A DNA stretch of 64,000 nucleotides, from the NCBI RefSeq assembly GCF_014268815.2, contig NZ_JABWRE020000001.1, forward strand, positions 129,001-193,000, read 5' to 3'. Source of the DNA: Pseudomonas urmiensis. Lineage in GTDB: Bacteria > Pseudomonadota > Gammaproteobacteria > Pseudomonadales > Pseudomonadaceae. The first letter of the stretch is position 1, and each line of letters starts with the position of its first letter. The notes under the pieces were generated by a model. It saw nothing but the letters and a program-made list of their open reading frames with translations, had not been told where the DNA came from and did no database searches. The translations under genes were made by a program, and so were the position numbers. Below, in pieces: positions 46,520 to 57,835 of the stretch.

Positions 46520-46547
46520 GGGGCTGCGCAAGGCAGCCCCACGCTTT
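46520..46547. terminator. Hairpin terminator between the PAS chemoreceptor and cysZ
   Basis: Eight-base-pair stem GGGGCTGC (46520-46527) with GCAGCCCC (46533-46540), followed by ACGCTTTT, between the convergent genes. Confidence 0.65.
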
Positions 46548-47276
46548 TCAGCTACGCTCGCGCACCCAGAACAGGGTGGCCCCGGCCACCGCCGCGGGCA
46601 TCATCACGATGTTGACGAAAGGAATCAGCAACGCCAGGTAGGTAATCCCACCAAAGCCCATGCTCTGCCAGCGCTTTTGGCGCAGCCAGGCGAGCATGTC
46701 CTGCCAGCTCATCTTGTTGTTGTCGGCCGGGTAGTCGATGTACTGGATGGCCATCATCCATACGCCGAAGATCAGCCACAGCGGCGCGGCGATCACGTTC
46801 ACCACCGGGATGAACGAGAGGATGAACAAACCGAGCGCACGGGGCAGGAAATAACCCAGTTTGCGCATTTCCCGACCGAAGGTACGCGGCACCATGGCCA
46901 TCAGCTCACCCCAGCTGAAGGCCGGGAAAGTGTCCTCACCGCGCACCACCACCTCGACCTTCTCAGCGAGAAAACCGTTGAACGGTGCGGCGATGATGTT
47001 GGCCACCAAGGTGAAGGTGAAGAAAATCATCAACACCAGCAAGGCGACGAACAGCGGCCAGAGGATGTAGGTGAGAAAGCTCAGCCAGTCCGGCAAGGTC
47101 GGCATCAGCGTATCGACCCACAGGCTGAATTGGTGTCCGGCGAAGTACACCAAGGCGCCGAACAGCAACAGGTTGATTGCCAGCGGCAGCAGCACGAACA
47201 GCCGCAGGTTAGGGCTCAGGACCAGTTTCAGGCCTTCGCGCAGGTACTGGGGGCCGGAAAGGACGGGGGCTTGCAT
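46548..47276 (-). CDS. cysZ: CysZ-type sulfate transport protein
   Basis: A 242-residue inner-membrane protein of the CysZ/EI24 family, with about four hydrophobic segments and the family pattern [32 protein letters not shown] at the start. CysZ supplies sulfate for cysteine synthesis under low sulfur. ATG 47276 has GGAG 9 bp upstream. It is divergent from trxB across 328 bp; no cys genes adjoin it, so function is assigned by family. Confidence 0.9.
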   Translation of the reverse strand: MQAPVLSGPQYLREGLKLVLSPNLRLFVLLPLAINLLLFGALVYFAGHQFSLWVDTLMPTLPDWLSFLTYILWPLFVALLVLMIFFTFTLVANIIAAPFNGFLAEKVEVVVRGEDTFPAFSWGELMAMVPRTFGREMRKLGYFLPRALGLFILSFIPVVNVIAAPLWLIFGVWMMAIQYIDYPADNNKMSWQDMLAWLRQKRWQSMGFGGITYLALLIPFVNIVMMPAAVAGATLFWVRERS

Positions 47277-48567
<1,291 letters not shown>

Positions 48568-48624
48568 GGCATCTGATGCACAACGCTGGGCTGGTCAGCC
48601 AAAGCCATTGGCGGCCGGCCTGGC

Positions 48625-49670
<1,046 letters not shown>

Positions 49671-49879
49671 CTAGATGCCGGCGATTATAGGGCAGGGGGC
49701 TGGTGTGTACAGCCGTCCGCAGCCTGACCTTTGGTCAGGGCGGATGAGCAATCTGGGCAAATTGCGGTCATTTACCGGGCTGGGGGTAGAGCGCGCTGGT
49801 AGCTGTAAGATTTTTTGTCGATAATAGCGCCCAGTATTTGGCGTCATGACTTTGACGATTTTCCTGCAAGGAGTATGGG

Positions 49880-52045
49880 ATGCATAAAGAAGGCAAGGTG
49901 GTGCCCCTGGCGGCGGCCATCGACAAAGGCGTGCGTGCGCCCTTGCCCTGTCTTCCCATCCTGTTACTCCAGGTGCGCGACAAGGCCGCGCTGCACCTGC
50001 GCCAGGGTCTGCAGGCGTTGTTCGACAATGCTGACGATACGCTGTTCGAAATGGCCGACAAGGCCGTCGAACGTTGCGATCAGAACCTTTATTTCGAAGC
50101 CATGCGCGATCTACGCCTCAAGCGCAAGAGCATCGAACGCGCATTCCTCGACAGTTTTTATCAGGCATTTGCCCAGATGGGCCAAGCCGACCCTTTGCCC
50201 TATCTTGGCGTTAGCGAGTTCTTGCGCAACACGCTGCAGCTTGAGCGCGCTGCGGCTATTCAAACCATGCTCGACCGGGTGTTGTCGCGCGAGGGCTTTG
50301 CCCTCGGCCAGCTGGGCCTGCGCTTTCAGGCGTTACTTGATCAGGCACTGGATGAGCCGCGTAATCCGTTGGGGCCTGAAGCCTTGTGTGGGTACTTTCT
50401 CGACGCCGGGCGCAGCCTGGGAGTAGGCCCCAAGGTCAAACTGATCTTGCTCAAACTGTTCGAGCGCTACGTGCTGCGCGACCTTGACCTGTTGTACGGC
50501 GAGGCCAATCAGCTGCTCGCCGCTGGCGGTGTCTTGCCGGAGCTCAAGGCTGCGCCGCGTCGCCGCGCAGAAGACCGACGCCTGGCTGACCGATGTGTCC
50601 CAGATTGTCTGGCAGCTGGCGCCGAAACTGATGCCGATAGCGCAGGCCAAGCCTACTTCGCCTCGCTGCAAGCGCTCCTGGCGCCAGTGCGAGGCCGCGT
50701 CGCACCGCGGTTGCAAAGCCTGGCTGCCGCCCAGCCCATCAGCACGGCCGATCTGTTGCGCCTGCTGTCGCACCTGCAAAATTATGTGCCGGCCACCGGT
50801 GAGCCGGATGACTTCCATCTGGGCCAGCAGCTTGAGCAGTTGCTGCTGCGGGTCAGCGTACGCAGCGGCAGCCGTCGGCGCATCTCCAGCGCCGATGAAG
50901 ACCTGATCAATCTGGTCGGTCTGCTGTTCGATTTCATCCAGGCCGATGCCAATTTGCCGGTCAATTTACGCGCCCTGATTGGCCGCCTGCACATACCGCT
51001 GCTCAAGGTGGCGCTGCTCGACAAAGGCCTGTTCAGCCGCGCCAATCATCCGGCCCGACGCCTGCTCAATGAAATCGCCGCCGCTGCGATTGGTTGGGAA
51101 GCTGACCCACAGGGTCCACGAGACAGCCTGCAGTTGCGGGTCGAACGGATCGTCCAGCGCTTGCTCAATGACTTCAACGAGGATCCACGGCTGTTTGCCG
51201 AGCTGCTCGAGGATTTCCTCGCGTTCAATCAGGATGAGCGGCGTCGCAACGAGCTGCTCGAGCAACGCACCCGCGATGCTGAAGAAGGCCGTGCCCGTAC
51301 CTTGCAGGCCCGTCAGCAGGTGCAGCAGGCACTGAATGTGCGCCTGCACGGCCGCGTGCTGCCGCAGGTGGTGGTGCAGATGCTGGTGCAGTCCTGGAGC
51401 CAGGTTTTGCTGTTGGCCTGGCTCAAGCAGGGCGAAGCGGGTAGCGCTTGGCTTGACGGGCTGCAGACCATGGATGATTTGCTCGCCAGCATCGCCCCGC
51501 ACCAGGGCGAGCAGGCCTGTCAGCGATTGCTTCAGCAGGTGCCGGGGCTGCTCAAGGCGCTGCGCGAAGGCTTGGCCAGTGTGGCCCTGGACTCAGCGGC
51601 GGCGCGGGAGTTTTTCCTGCAACTGGAACAATTGCACCTGCACGCCTGTACCGAATCGCAGGAGGCTCGAACACCGGCAGCCGACCACGTACTGGTGGCG
51701 GATGAAATTGTCTTGGCGATTGCCGACGAGTCGGCCTGTGCTGGGGTGTTGCAGCCTGAGCAGCAAGAGGCAGAGAAGCAACTGGTTGAGCGTCTTCGCG
51801 TCGGCAACTGGGTTGAAGTGCTCGATGACGATGAGCCACTGCGCTGCAAGCTGGTTGCCCGGATCGACAGCAGCGATCGCCTGGTGTTTGCCAATCGTAC
51901 CGGCATGAAAGTGCGCGAATGGAACAGCAGCAGCCTGGCCCAGGCGCTGCGCCGAGGCGAAGTGCGCCTGATCGATGATGGCCTGCTGTTCGAGCGCGCG
52001 TTGGACGCGGTGCTCAGCCATCTGCGCAGCCAGCAGGCGCGCTGA
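49880..52045 (+). CDS. DUF1631-domain protein
   Basis: A 721-residue cytoplasmic protein, mostly helical. The N-terminal FDNADDTLFEMADKAVERCDQNLYFEAMRDLRLKRKSIE and central GRLHIPLLKVALLDKGLFSRANHPARRLLNEIAAAAIGW are hallmarks of DUF1631, a large uncharacterised family common in pseudomonads. It is sometimes mislabelled thymidine phosphorylase. The position nadC-DUF1631-ampD-ampE is conserved, as I recall, in P. aeruginosa. The C-terminal part (GNWVEVLDDDEPLRCKLVARIDSSDRLVFANRTGMKVREW) resembles a PilZ-like beta-barrel, a low-confidence reading. Confidence 0.9.
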   Translation: MHKEGKVVPLAAAIDKGVRAPLPCLPILLLQVRDKAALHLRQGLQALFDNADDTLFEMADKAVERCDQNLYFEAMRDLRLKRKSIERAFLDSFYQAFAQMGQADPLPYLGVSEFLRNTLQLERAAAIQTMLDRVLSREGFALGQLGLRFQALLDQALDEPRNPLGPEALCGYFLDAGRSLGVGPKVKLILLKLFERYVLRDLDLLYGEANQLLAAGGVLPELKAAPRRRAEDRRLADRCVPDCLAAGAETDADSAGQAYFASLQALLAPVRGRVAPRLQSLAAAQPISTADLLRLLSHLQNYVPATGEPDDFHLGQQLEQLLLRVSVRSGSRRRISSADEDLINLVGLLFDFIQADANLPVNLRALIGRLHIPLLKVALLDKGLFSRANHPARRLLNEIAAAAIGWEADPQGPRDSLQLRVERIVQRLLNDFNEDPRLFAELLEDFLAFNQDERRRNELLEQRTRDAEEGRARTLQARQQVQQALNVRLHGRVLPQVVVQMLVQSWSQVLLLAWLKQGEAGSAWLDGLQTMDDLLASIAPHQGEQACQRLLQQVPGLLKALREGLASVALDSAAAREFFLQLEQLHLHACTESQEARTPAADHVLVADEIVLAIADESACAGVLQPEQQEAEKQLVERLRVGNWVEVLDDDEPLRCKLVARIDSSDRLVFANRTGMKVREWNSSSLAQALRRGEVRLIDDGLLFERALDAVLSHLRSQQAR

Positions 52046-52138
52046 AGGCGTGGCCGCAGCACAATCATTTACATGCAAGCGCGATTGTCAGGGGGCATAC
52101 TGGGTGCCCTATACCTGGTGATCTACAGGATCTGCTCA

Positions 52139-52705
52139 ATGCAATTGGACCGTGCGACAGGCTGGTTTTCCGGCGTTACCCACTGCCCCTCGCCCAACTT
52201 CAATAGCCGCCCTGAGGGCGAGGCGATCTCCCTGCTGGTTATCCACAACATCAGCCTGCCGCCTGCCTGTTTCGGCACCGGCAAGGTCCAGCAATTTTTC
52301 CAGAACCAGCTAGACCCTGCCGAGCACCCCTACTTTCAAGACATCTGCCAGCTCACGGTATCGGCGCACCTGTTCGTCGAGCGCGATGGCGCGGTGACTC
52401 AGTTCGTGTCGCTGCTCGACCGTGCCTGGCATGCCGGGGTATCGCGCTTCGAGGGCCGTGAAGGGTGTAACGATTTCTCGATTGGCATCGAACTGGAGGG
52501 GACCGACGAGTTGCCTTACACCGATGCCCAGTACGCCACCCTGGTACAGCTCACCCAAGAGATTCGCGGGGCCTGGCCGGTCATCGGGCCAGCCCGTATT
52601 CGTGGTCACGACGAGATCGCCCCGGGGCGCAAAACCGACCCCGGCCCAGCTTTTGACTGGCATCGCTATCGCGTCGATTTGCAGGACAACGAGGTAAATC
52701 CATGA
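52139..52705 (+). CDS. ampD: 1,6-anhydro-N-acetylmuramyl-L-alanine amidase AmpD
   Basis: A 188-residue cytoplasmic zinc amidase that splits the peptide from anhydromuropeptides in cell-wall recycling. Zinc ligands appear in LVIHNIS, in AWHAGVSRFEGREGCNDFSIGIELEG and in the C-terminal GHDEIAPGRKTDPGPAFDW. Loss of ampD derepresses AmpC beta-lactamase in pseudomonads. ATG 52139 has AGGA upstream and starts the conserved MQLDRATGWF. It overlaps ampE by 4 bp. Confidence 0.96.
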   Translation: MQLDRATGWFSGVTHCPSPNFNSRPEGEAISLLVIHNISLPPACFGTGKVQQFFQNQLDPAEHPYFQDICQLTVSAHLFVERDGAVTQFVSLLDRAWHAGVSRFEGREGCNDFSIGIELEGTDELPYTDAQYATLVQLTQEIRGAWPVIGPARIRGHDEIAPGRKTDPGPAFDWHRYRVDLQDNEVNP

Positions 52706-53532
52706 GTTTTCTGGTGTTGGTGCTGGTGCTGTGGGTCGAGAAGTTCTCTGCCCTGCGTCAGCGGTTGCAGCGTGATGGTTTCTTCCTCACTGAGCTGGCG
52801 CGCCTGGAGCGCAGCGGCAAAGTGCACCCGTGGTGGAGCCTGGCGATCCTGGTGTTGGCGCCGGTAGCGCTGCTGGTGTTGCTGCTGTACGTGCTGGAGC
52901 CGGTGGCCTATGGCCTGCTGGCGCTGCCGGTACACCTGTTGGTACTGATCTATAGCCTCGGCCGCGGCGATGCCAAGGCCGCGCTCGGGCCGTTTCGCGA
53001 CGCCTGGCGACGTGGCGATGACCAGGCCGCGCTGCATGTAGCCGAACGCGACCTGGGGCTGGCGGCGGATGATCCGCAAAGCCTGCTGATCCGGGTTCAA
53101 GGCTATCTGCTGTGGCAGGCTTACCAGAGCTTCTTTGCCGTGATCTTCTGGTACTTCCTGCTCGGCCCAGGCGCGGCGCTGGCTTATCGGTTAGTGGTGC
53201 TGTGCGCCGAATATAGCGGTCAACCACCGCTCAAGGCCAAGGCCGAACAGCTGCGCCATGTCATGGACTGGTTGCCAGTGCGGGTCTTGGCCCTAAGCTT
53301 CGCCCTGGTGGGTAACTTCGTGGCGGTAATGCGCGTGATGCTGCACGAACTGCTCAACTGGCGGATCAGCGCCGGCCACCTGATCGCTCGGGTTGGCCGG
53401 GTGGCGGATGACATTCCAGAGCAAGAAGACAGTCAGCGCGGGCTGGCGCGTCTGGATAGCCTGTGGGAGCTGCTGCTGCGCTCGGCGGTGCTGTGGTATG
53501 CGGGTTTTGCGCTGTGGACGGTCTTGGTCTGA
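52702..53532 (+). CDS. ampE: AmpE membrane protein (beta-lactamase regulation)
   Basis: A 276-residue inner-membrane protein encoded directly after ampD (ATGA overlap). The N-terminus MSFLVLVLVLWVEKFSALRQRLQRDGFF and the later AYQSFFAVIFWYFLLGPGAALAYRL and LPVRVLALSFALVGNF segments match AmpE and give about four transmembrane helices. AmpE's exact role in the ampD pathway is unclear. A degenerate REP follows at about 53541-53585. Confidence 0.93.
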   Translation: MSFLVLVLVLWVEKFSALRQRLQRDGFFLTELARLERSGKVHPWWSLAILVLAPVALLVLLLYVLEPVAYGLLALPVHLLVLIYSLGRGDAKAALGPFRDAWRRGDDQAALHVAERDLGLAADDPQSLLIRVQGYLLWQAYQSFFAVIFWYFLLGPGAALAYRLVVLCAEYSGQPPLKAKAEQLRHVMDWLPVRVLALSFALVGNFVAVMRVMLHELLNWRISAGHLIARVGRVADDIPEQEDSQRGLARLDSLWELLLRSAVLWYAGFALWTVLV

Positions 53533-53540
53533 TCAGGCCC

Positions 53541-53585
53541 GGTGATGCTCGCTAGCGTGGCAGCGGGCTTGCCTCACGATAGCGA
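53541..53585. repeat. Single degenerate REP after ampE
   Basis: A lone REP-like unit (core CAGCGGGCTTGCCTCACGAT, diverged from the consensus) downstream of ampE. Confidence 0.6.
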
Positions 53586-53703
53586 AGGTGAGGCCAACAG
53601 CTAAGCTGGCGCTTAACCATAAGTTACAAACCTTGGATTGGATCTGCGCTATTAATGGCCACGTGCCACACCGCAGAACAACAATAATCCAAGGAGGTGA
53701 CCT

Positions 53704-55716
53704 GTGCAGCGCTTGCTCTATCCGGCCATCGCACTCATGAATCGGCTGAGCTTCGGCCTGAAGTTCAGCCTGATCAGCATCTTGTTCTTCCTGCCCATGC
53801 TGGTCACCAGTTTCTATCTGGTGCGCGACGCCTACCGCCAATACCACGCCACCCACGTAGAACTGCAAGGCCTTGGCCCACTGGCCGGTAGCCTGGTGCT
53901 GCGAGCCGATCTGGAAACCCTTGGCAACCTTCTGCAAATTAACGCTGTGCTTGGCCAGTCGGGGCAGGCCGGCGATGTCGAGCAACGCATTAAGGCACTG
54001 GAGGACAAGCTTGCGGCCCAGTTGCAGGCCTTGCAGTCCAGTGATCCGCTGTTGGAAGACAAGCGTGCGGAGCTGAGTGAGGCGTTTACCCGTGCGCGCG
54101 ATGAATCTTCGTTGCAGAACAAGGTGGCGTTGTTCGACAAGCTGTTGGGCCAAGCCCAGGTCCTGGCCAAGTTGGTGGCTGCCCAGGCGGGCCTGAGCCA
54201 GGACAGCCAGGCCTCGGTGCGCCAGTTGACCGAAGTGCTTGGCACCGCGACGGCCCAGGTCACGCAAACCCTGGGTGAGGGGCGAGCGATGGGCGCCGTT
54301 GCGTTAGGCCGAGGGTTCATCGACTCGGCAGGCAGTGCGCGGTTTGAAGACTTGCTGCAACGCCTGGAGCGGCTGGGCGCTGACTATGCCATCCGCCTGG
54401 ACGATGCCCTGGCCAGTGATTCCCAGGCCAAGGCCATGCTCAGTGCTGCTGCCCTGGCGAGTCAGGCGACCGTCAAGCAGGCGGCGACACTGTTCGAAGA
54501 CCAGGTGGTGGTGGCCGAAACCCTGGATGCGCCGTGGCCGGCGTTCTATCAAGAGGTCAGCGAGCTGATGGGCCAAACCTATCGCCTCAATGATGCGGTG
54601 TTGGCCCAGCTACAGGTGCAATTGCAAGAGCGCCTGGCCGAACACCGCCAGCGCATGATCGCCCTGATCGCCGCCCTGGCCACGGTGTTCGCACTGATCA
54701 TCTACCTCTACAGCGGCTTTTACGTATCTACCCGTCAGACCCTGCGCGGGTTGGGCGCGGCCATGGATAAAGTCGCCGCCGGCGACATGACCGTGAGCTA
54801 CCAGGCGCGCAGCCGCGATGAGCTGGGTGAGCTGGGCAGTGCCTTCAATGAGACCGTGCGCAGGATTCGCGAGCTGATTGGCCAGGTCGGCCATACCGTC
54901 ACTACAGTCGAGGCGCAGGCCGGGCAGGTACTGGCGGTGTCGGTGCGCAGCAACCAGGCGGTGAGTGGCCAGCGCGAGCAGATCGAGCAGGTCGCCACGG
55001 CCATGAATCAAATGAGCGCCACCGCCCTGGAAGTCGCCCGCAGCGCGGCGTTGGCTGCCGAGGGAGCACAACAGGTCAACCGTGAAAGCGCCACCGGCCG
55101 TGGCCTGGTCGAGCACCAACAAGACAGCATCGCCCGCCTGGCCGGGGAGATCGACCAAAGCGTGGTGACGGTCAATCAGCTGGCCGGCGACAGCCAGGCG
55201 ATTGGCGGCGTGCTGGCTGTGATTCGCAGCATTGCCGAGCAGACCAACCTGCTGGCGCTCAACGCTGCCATCGAGGCGGCGCGAGCGGGCGAGCAGGGCA
55301 GGGGCTTTGCGGTGGTGGCCGATGAAGTGCGCACCTTGGCCAAGCGCACCCAAGACTCAACCGAAGAAATCGCCCAGATGATCCAGCGCTTGCAGGAGGG
55401 TGTCGGTGCGGCGGTCAAGGCCATGGGCAGCAGCCATCAGATGGCCGCGGGCACGGTCGACGAAGCCCGCCAAGTGCAGCAGGCACTGGGCAATATCCTC
55501 GCCGCGGTGGGCGGGATCGTCGAGCAGAACCAGCAAATTGCGGCGGCGGTCGAGCAGCAGACTGCGGTGGCGCATGACATCGACCAGAACATCGTGGCGA
55601 TCAATCGCGCAGCCCAGGACACCACGCAAGGGGCTTGTCAGACCGAGGATGCCAGCCGGGCGTTGTCCGGGCAGGTGACCGAGCTCAAGCGCTTGATCGG
55701 CGCCTTCAGGGTTTGA
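53704..55716 (+). CDS. Methyl-accepting chemotaxis protein
   Basis: A 670-residue membrane chemoreceptor. TM1 lies at about 18-40, a periplasmic ligand domain of some 270 residues follows, then TM2 (about 315-340), a HAMP domain (about 340-395) and a signalling domain whose tip [31 protein letters not shown] is intact. The start is GTG 53704, fixed by a perfect Shine-Dalgarno AAGGAGGTGA (53691-53700). Placement after ampDE is conserved, as I recall. The ligand cannot be read from the sequence. Confidence 0.95.
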   Translation: MQRLLYPAIALMNRLSFGLKFSLISILFFLPMLVTSFYLVRDAYRQYHATHVELQGLGPLAGSLVLRADLETLGNLLQINAVLGQSGQAGDVEQRIKALEDKLAAQLQALQSSDPLLEDKRAELSEAFTRARDESSLQNKVALFDKLLGQAQVLAKLVAAQAGLSQDSQASVRQLTEVLGTATAQVTQTLGEGRAMGAVALGRGFIDSAGSARFEDLLQRLERLGADYAIRLDDALASDSQAKAMLSAAALASQATVKQAATLFEDQVVVAETLDAPWPAFYQEVSELMGQTYRLNDAVLAQLQVQLQERLAEHRQRMIALIAALATVFALIIYLYSGFYVSTRQTLRGLGAAMDKVAAGDMTVSYQARSRDELGELGSAFNETVRRIRELIGQVGHTVTTVEAQAGQVLAVSVRSNQAVSGQREQIEQVATAMNQMSATALEVARSAALAAEGAQQVNRESATGRGLVEHQQDSIARLAGEIDQSVVTVNQLAGDSQAIGGVLAVIRSIAEQTNLLALNAAIEAARAGEQGRGFAVVADEVRTLAKRTQDSTEEIAQMIQRLQEGVGAAVKAMGSSHQMAAGTVDEARQVQQALGNILAAVGGIVEQNQQIAAAVEQQTAVAHDIDQNIVAINRAAQDTTQGACQTEDASRALSGQVTELKRLIGAFRV

Positions 55717-55722
55717 TCGGCA

Positions 55723-55772
55723 GGCCTCATCGCGGATGCAACGTGGGAGCGGGATTGCCCCGCGATGAGGCC
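55723..55772. repeat. REP-type hairpin after the chemoreceptor gene
   Basis: GGCCTCATCGCG (55723-55734) and CGCGATGAGGCC (55761-55772) enclosing one REP core (GTGGGAGCGGGATTGCC), between the convergent chemoreceptor and tatD genes. Confidence 0.8.
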
Positions 55773-55776
55773 AGTA

Positions 55777-56553
55777 TTACCAACCAAACAACTCACAGGC
55801 ATTGCGGCTACTGACCTCAGCCAAGCGCTCAACCTCAACCCCCATCAGCCCCGCCAGCACTTGGGCAATCTGGGGCAAATGCTCTGGGCTGTTGCGCTGC
55901 CCGGCAAACATCGCGGGCGCCATATCCGGCGAATCGGTTTCCAGTACCACGCTCTCCAGCGGCAAGCGCGCCACTGTTTTACGCAGGCGCAATGCCTGCG
56001 GCCAGGTTGCGGCGCCGCCAAGCCCCAGCTTGAAGCCAAGCTTGATGTACTCGCGCGCCTCTTCATAGCTACCCGCAAACGCATGGATGATCCCGGCCCG
56101 CGCTGGCTTGTAACGTTTGAGGGTAGCGATCACCTGCGCGTGGCTGCGGCGCACATGCAGCAGCGAGGGCAGTGCGAAGTCGCAGGCCATTTGCAGCTGG
56201 GCCTCGAACAGCGCTTGCTGGCGCGCTTGGTCCAGTTCAGGCAGGTAGTAATCCAGGCCGAACTCGCCAACAGCGCACAACCGCGGATCACCGCGCAGGC
56301 GTTCGAGCCAGTCGCGCAGTTGCTGCAGGTGCTCTGGCCGATGCTGCTCCAGGTACACCGGATGCAGGCCGAGCGCGGCAACCACGCGGGGATCGGCACA
56401 GGCCAGATCCCAAACGCGTTGCAGATTGTCCTGATACACCCCCAGCACCACCATGCGCTCGACCCCTCGGGCCTGGGCATTGTCCAGCAGTTGCTGGCGG
56501 TCGTCGTCGAAGTCGGCGAAGTCCAGGTGGGTGTGGGTGTCGATCAGGCGCAT
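55777..56553 (-). CDS. TatD-family metal-dependent hydrolase
   Basis: A 258-residue TIM-barrel metallohydrolase. The N-terminal DTHTHLDF gives the HxH metal ligands (7 and 9). AVGEFGLDYY, LPSLLHVRRSHAQV, GIIHAFAGSYEEA and VLETDSPDMAP supply the later ligands. The family contains 3'-5' DNA exonucleases and other hydrolases; it resembles the YjjV subgroup. It lies 2 bp after the cra stop and is probably in one transcript with cra, an association seen in other pseudomonads as I recall. Confidence 0.93.
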   Translation of the reverse strand: MRLIDTHTHLDFADFDDDRQQLLDNAQARGVERMVVLGVYQDNLQRVWDLACADPRVVAALGLHPVYLEQHRPEHLQQLRDWLERLRGDPRLCAVGEFGLDYYLPELDQARQQALFEAQLQMACDFALPSLLHVRRSHAQVIATLKRYKPARAGIIHAFAGSYEEAREYIKLGFKLGLGGAATWPQALRLRKTVARLPLESVVLETDSPDMAPAMFAGQRNSPEHLPQIAQVLAGLMGVEVERLAEVSSRNACELFGW

Positions 56554-56555
56554 GT

Positions 56556-57551
56556 TCAGGCCGGCTGGATACGTTGCTTGAAGGTACGCGCCACCGCGTG
56601 TACGCCGGGTTCGTAGCGTTTTTCTTCGATCGCGGCCAGGGCCAGTTCCAGGGCCGTGGCGGCGATCAGGCCATGTTGCTGGGCCATGGCGTTGACCGGC
56701 AGCGGCAGGAAGTCCAGCAACTGGTTGTCGCCAAAGGTGCCCAACTGCAGTTGACGCGAGTCGGCCGGGCGCGTTTGCAAGGTGTCGAACACCCCTTGCA
56801 GCAGCACGTACGAGGTGGTCACCAGGGCATCCGGCAGGCCGCCCAGGTCACTGATCAGCTGCTGCATCAGGCGCTGGCCACAGTCACGGCTGAACGCCTC
56901 GCCCTGGTAGCGCCGCACGTCGCCATTGAACTGCTCCAGCGCCTGGTCGAAGCCGCCTGCGCGCGCCTGGCTGACCGACAATTCCGGGCGTGCACCGATC
57001 AGGGCGATGCTGCGTGGGCGGGTGGCGAGCAGGCTGTGCGCCAACTGCTGGCTGGCATCACGGTCGTCGCTGATCACCGAGCAGAAATGCGCTGGGTCCA
57101 GGCGCCGGTCGATGGCGATCACGGGCAGGCCTTTGTCTTGCAGTTCGCGATAGCTGTCATCTTCCGGCGGCAGGCAGCTGGCGACGAACAGCGCATCGCA
57201 ACGCCGGGCGCGGAACAGCTGCTGCAACTGCCGCTCGCTGTCGGGTTGGTCGTCGCTGCTGGCAATCAGCAGTTGATAGCCACGGGCGCGCGCGCCTTGT
57301 TCGAGCTGTTTGGCGATGCGGGCGTAGCTGGGGTTCTCCAGATCCGGGAGAATGAAGCCCAGGGTGCGTGTGTGCCGGCTGCGCAGGCCAGCGGCCTGGG
57401 GGTTGGGCGTGAAGCCATGGGCCTCGACCACCGCACGCACACGCTCGACCGTGCTGTTGCTGATGCGCTGCTGTTCGGCCTTGCCATTGATGACGTAGCT
57501 GGCGGTGGTCACTGACACACCGGCCAGACGGGCGATATCGCTGAGTTTCAC
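56556..57551 (-). CDS. cra: Catabolite repressor/activator (LacI family)
   Basis: A 331-residue regulator. The LacI-type helix-turn-helix is at the N-terminus (MKLSDIARLAGVSVTTASYVINGKAEQQRIS), followed by a periplasmic-binding-like sensor domain that, in P. putida, recognises fructose 1-phosphate. The start is GTG 57551 with AAGGA 7 bp upstream; the longer frame is not protein-like. It is divergent from fruBKA, represses that operon and releases it when the inducer binds. Confidence 0.95.
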   Translation of the reverse strand: MKLSDIARLAGVSVTTASYVINGKAEQQRISNSTVERVRAVVEAHGFTPNPQAAGLRSRHTRTLGFILPDLENPSYARIAKQLEQGARARGYQLLIASSDDQPDSERQLQQLFRARRCDALFVASCLPPEDDSYRELQDKGLPVIAIDRRLDPAHFCSVISDDRDASQQLAHSLLATRPRSIALIGARPELSVSQARAGGFDQALEQFNGDVRRYQGEAFSRDCGQRLMQQLISDLGGLPDALVTTSYVLLQGVFDTLQTRPADSRQLQLGTFGDNQLLDFLPLPVNAMAQQHGLIAATALELALAAIEEKRYEPGVHAVARTFKQRIQPA

Positions 57552-57708
57552 CGAATTTTCCTTGTTATTACCGGGACTGGCTGTAGAGCTTGACCGGATA
57601 GTTTCCCCCATGGCCAGGCTCGCGCGCAGACGACCATTGTCGCAATTGTCCGACAGGATGGGGCTTTTTAGTCGGCAGATTATCGAGTAACGTGGCCACA
57701 TGGTCAGA

Positions 57709-57720
57709 TTAATCGTTTCA
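57709..57720. promoter_or_regulatory. Candidate Cra operator between cra and fruB
   Basis: TTAATCGTTTCA at 57709-57720 differs by one base from TTAAACGTTTCA, the Cra operator I recall for P. putida. It lies 116 bp upstream of the fruB ATG. A further perfect 11-bp palindrome, GTGAATTTCAC, lies at 57780-57790 near the fruB leader, next to a -35-like TTGATA (57772-57777). Confidence 0.7.
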
Positions 57721-57835
57721 GCAGGCAATTTGACTGCCGTGGTTGCCGCCTGCGCCTGACCCGTGAACCGGTTGATAGAGTGAATTTCACAACAATACCT
57801 CAGTACCCATTTCGGGGCTGCAAAAGGAGAAGGTC

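Noticed and set aside
50520..50700. A possible frameshift in the DUF1631 gene (unusual stretch LADRCVPDCLAAGAETDADSAG)
   Set aside because: The frame stays open and the conserved blocks before (LPELKAAP) and after (QPISTADLLRLLSHLQNYVPA) remain in register with the family; it looks like a variable linker.
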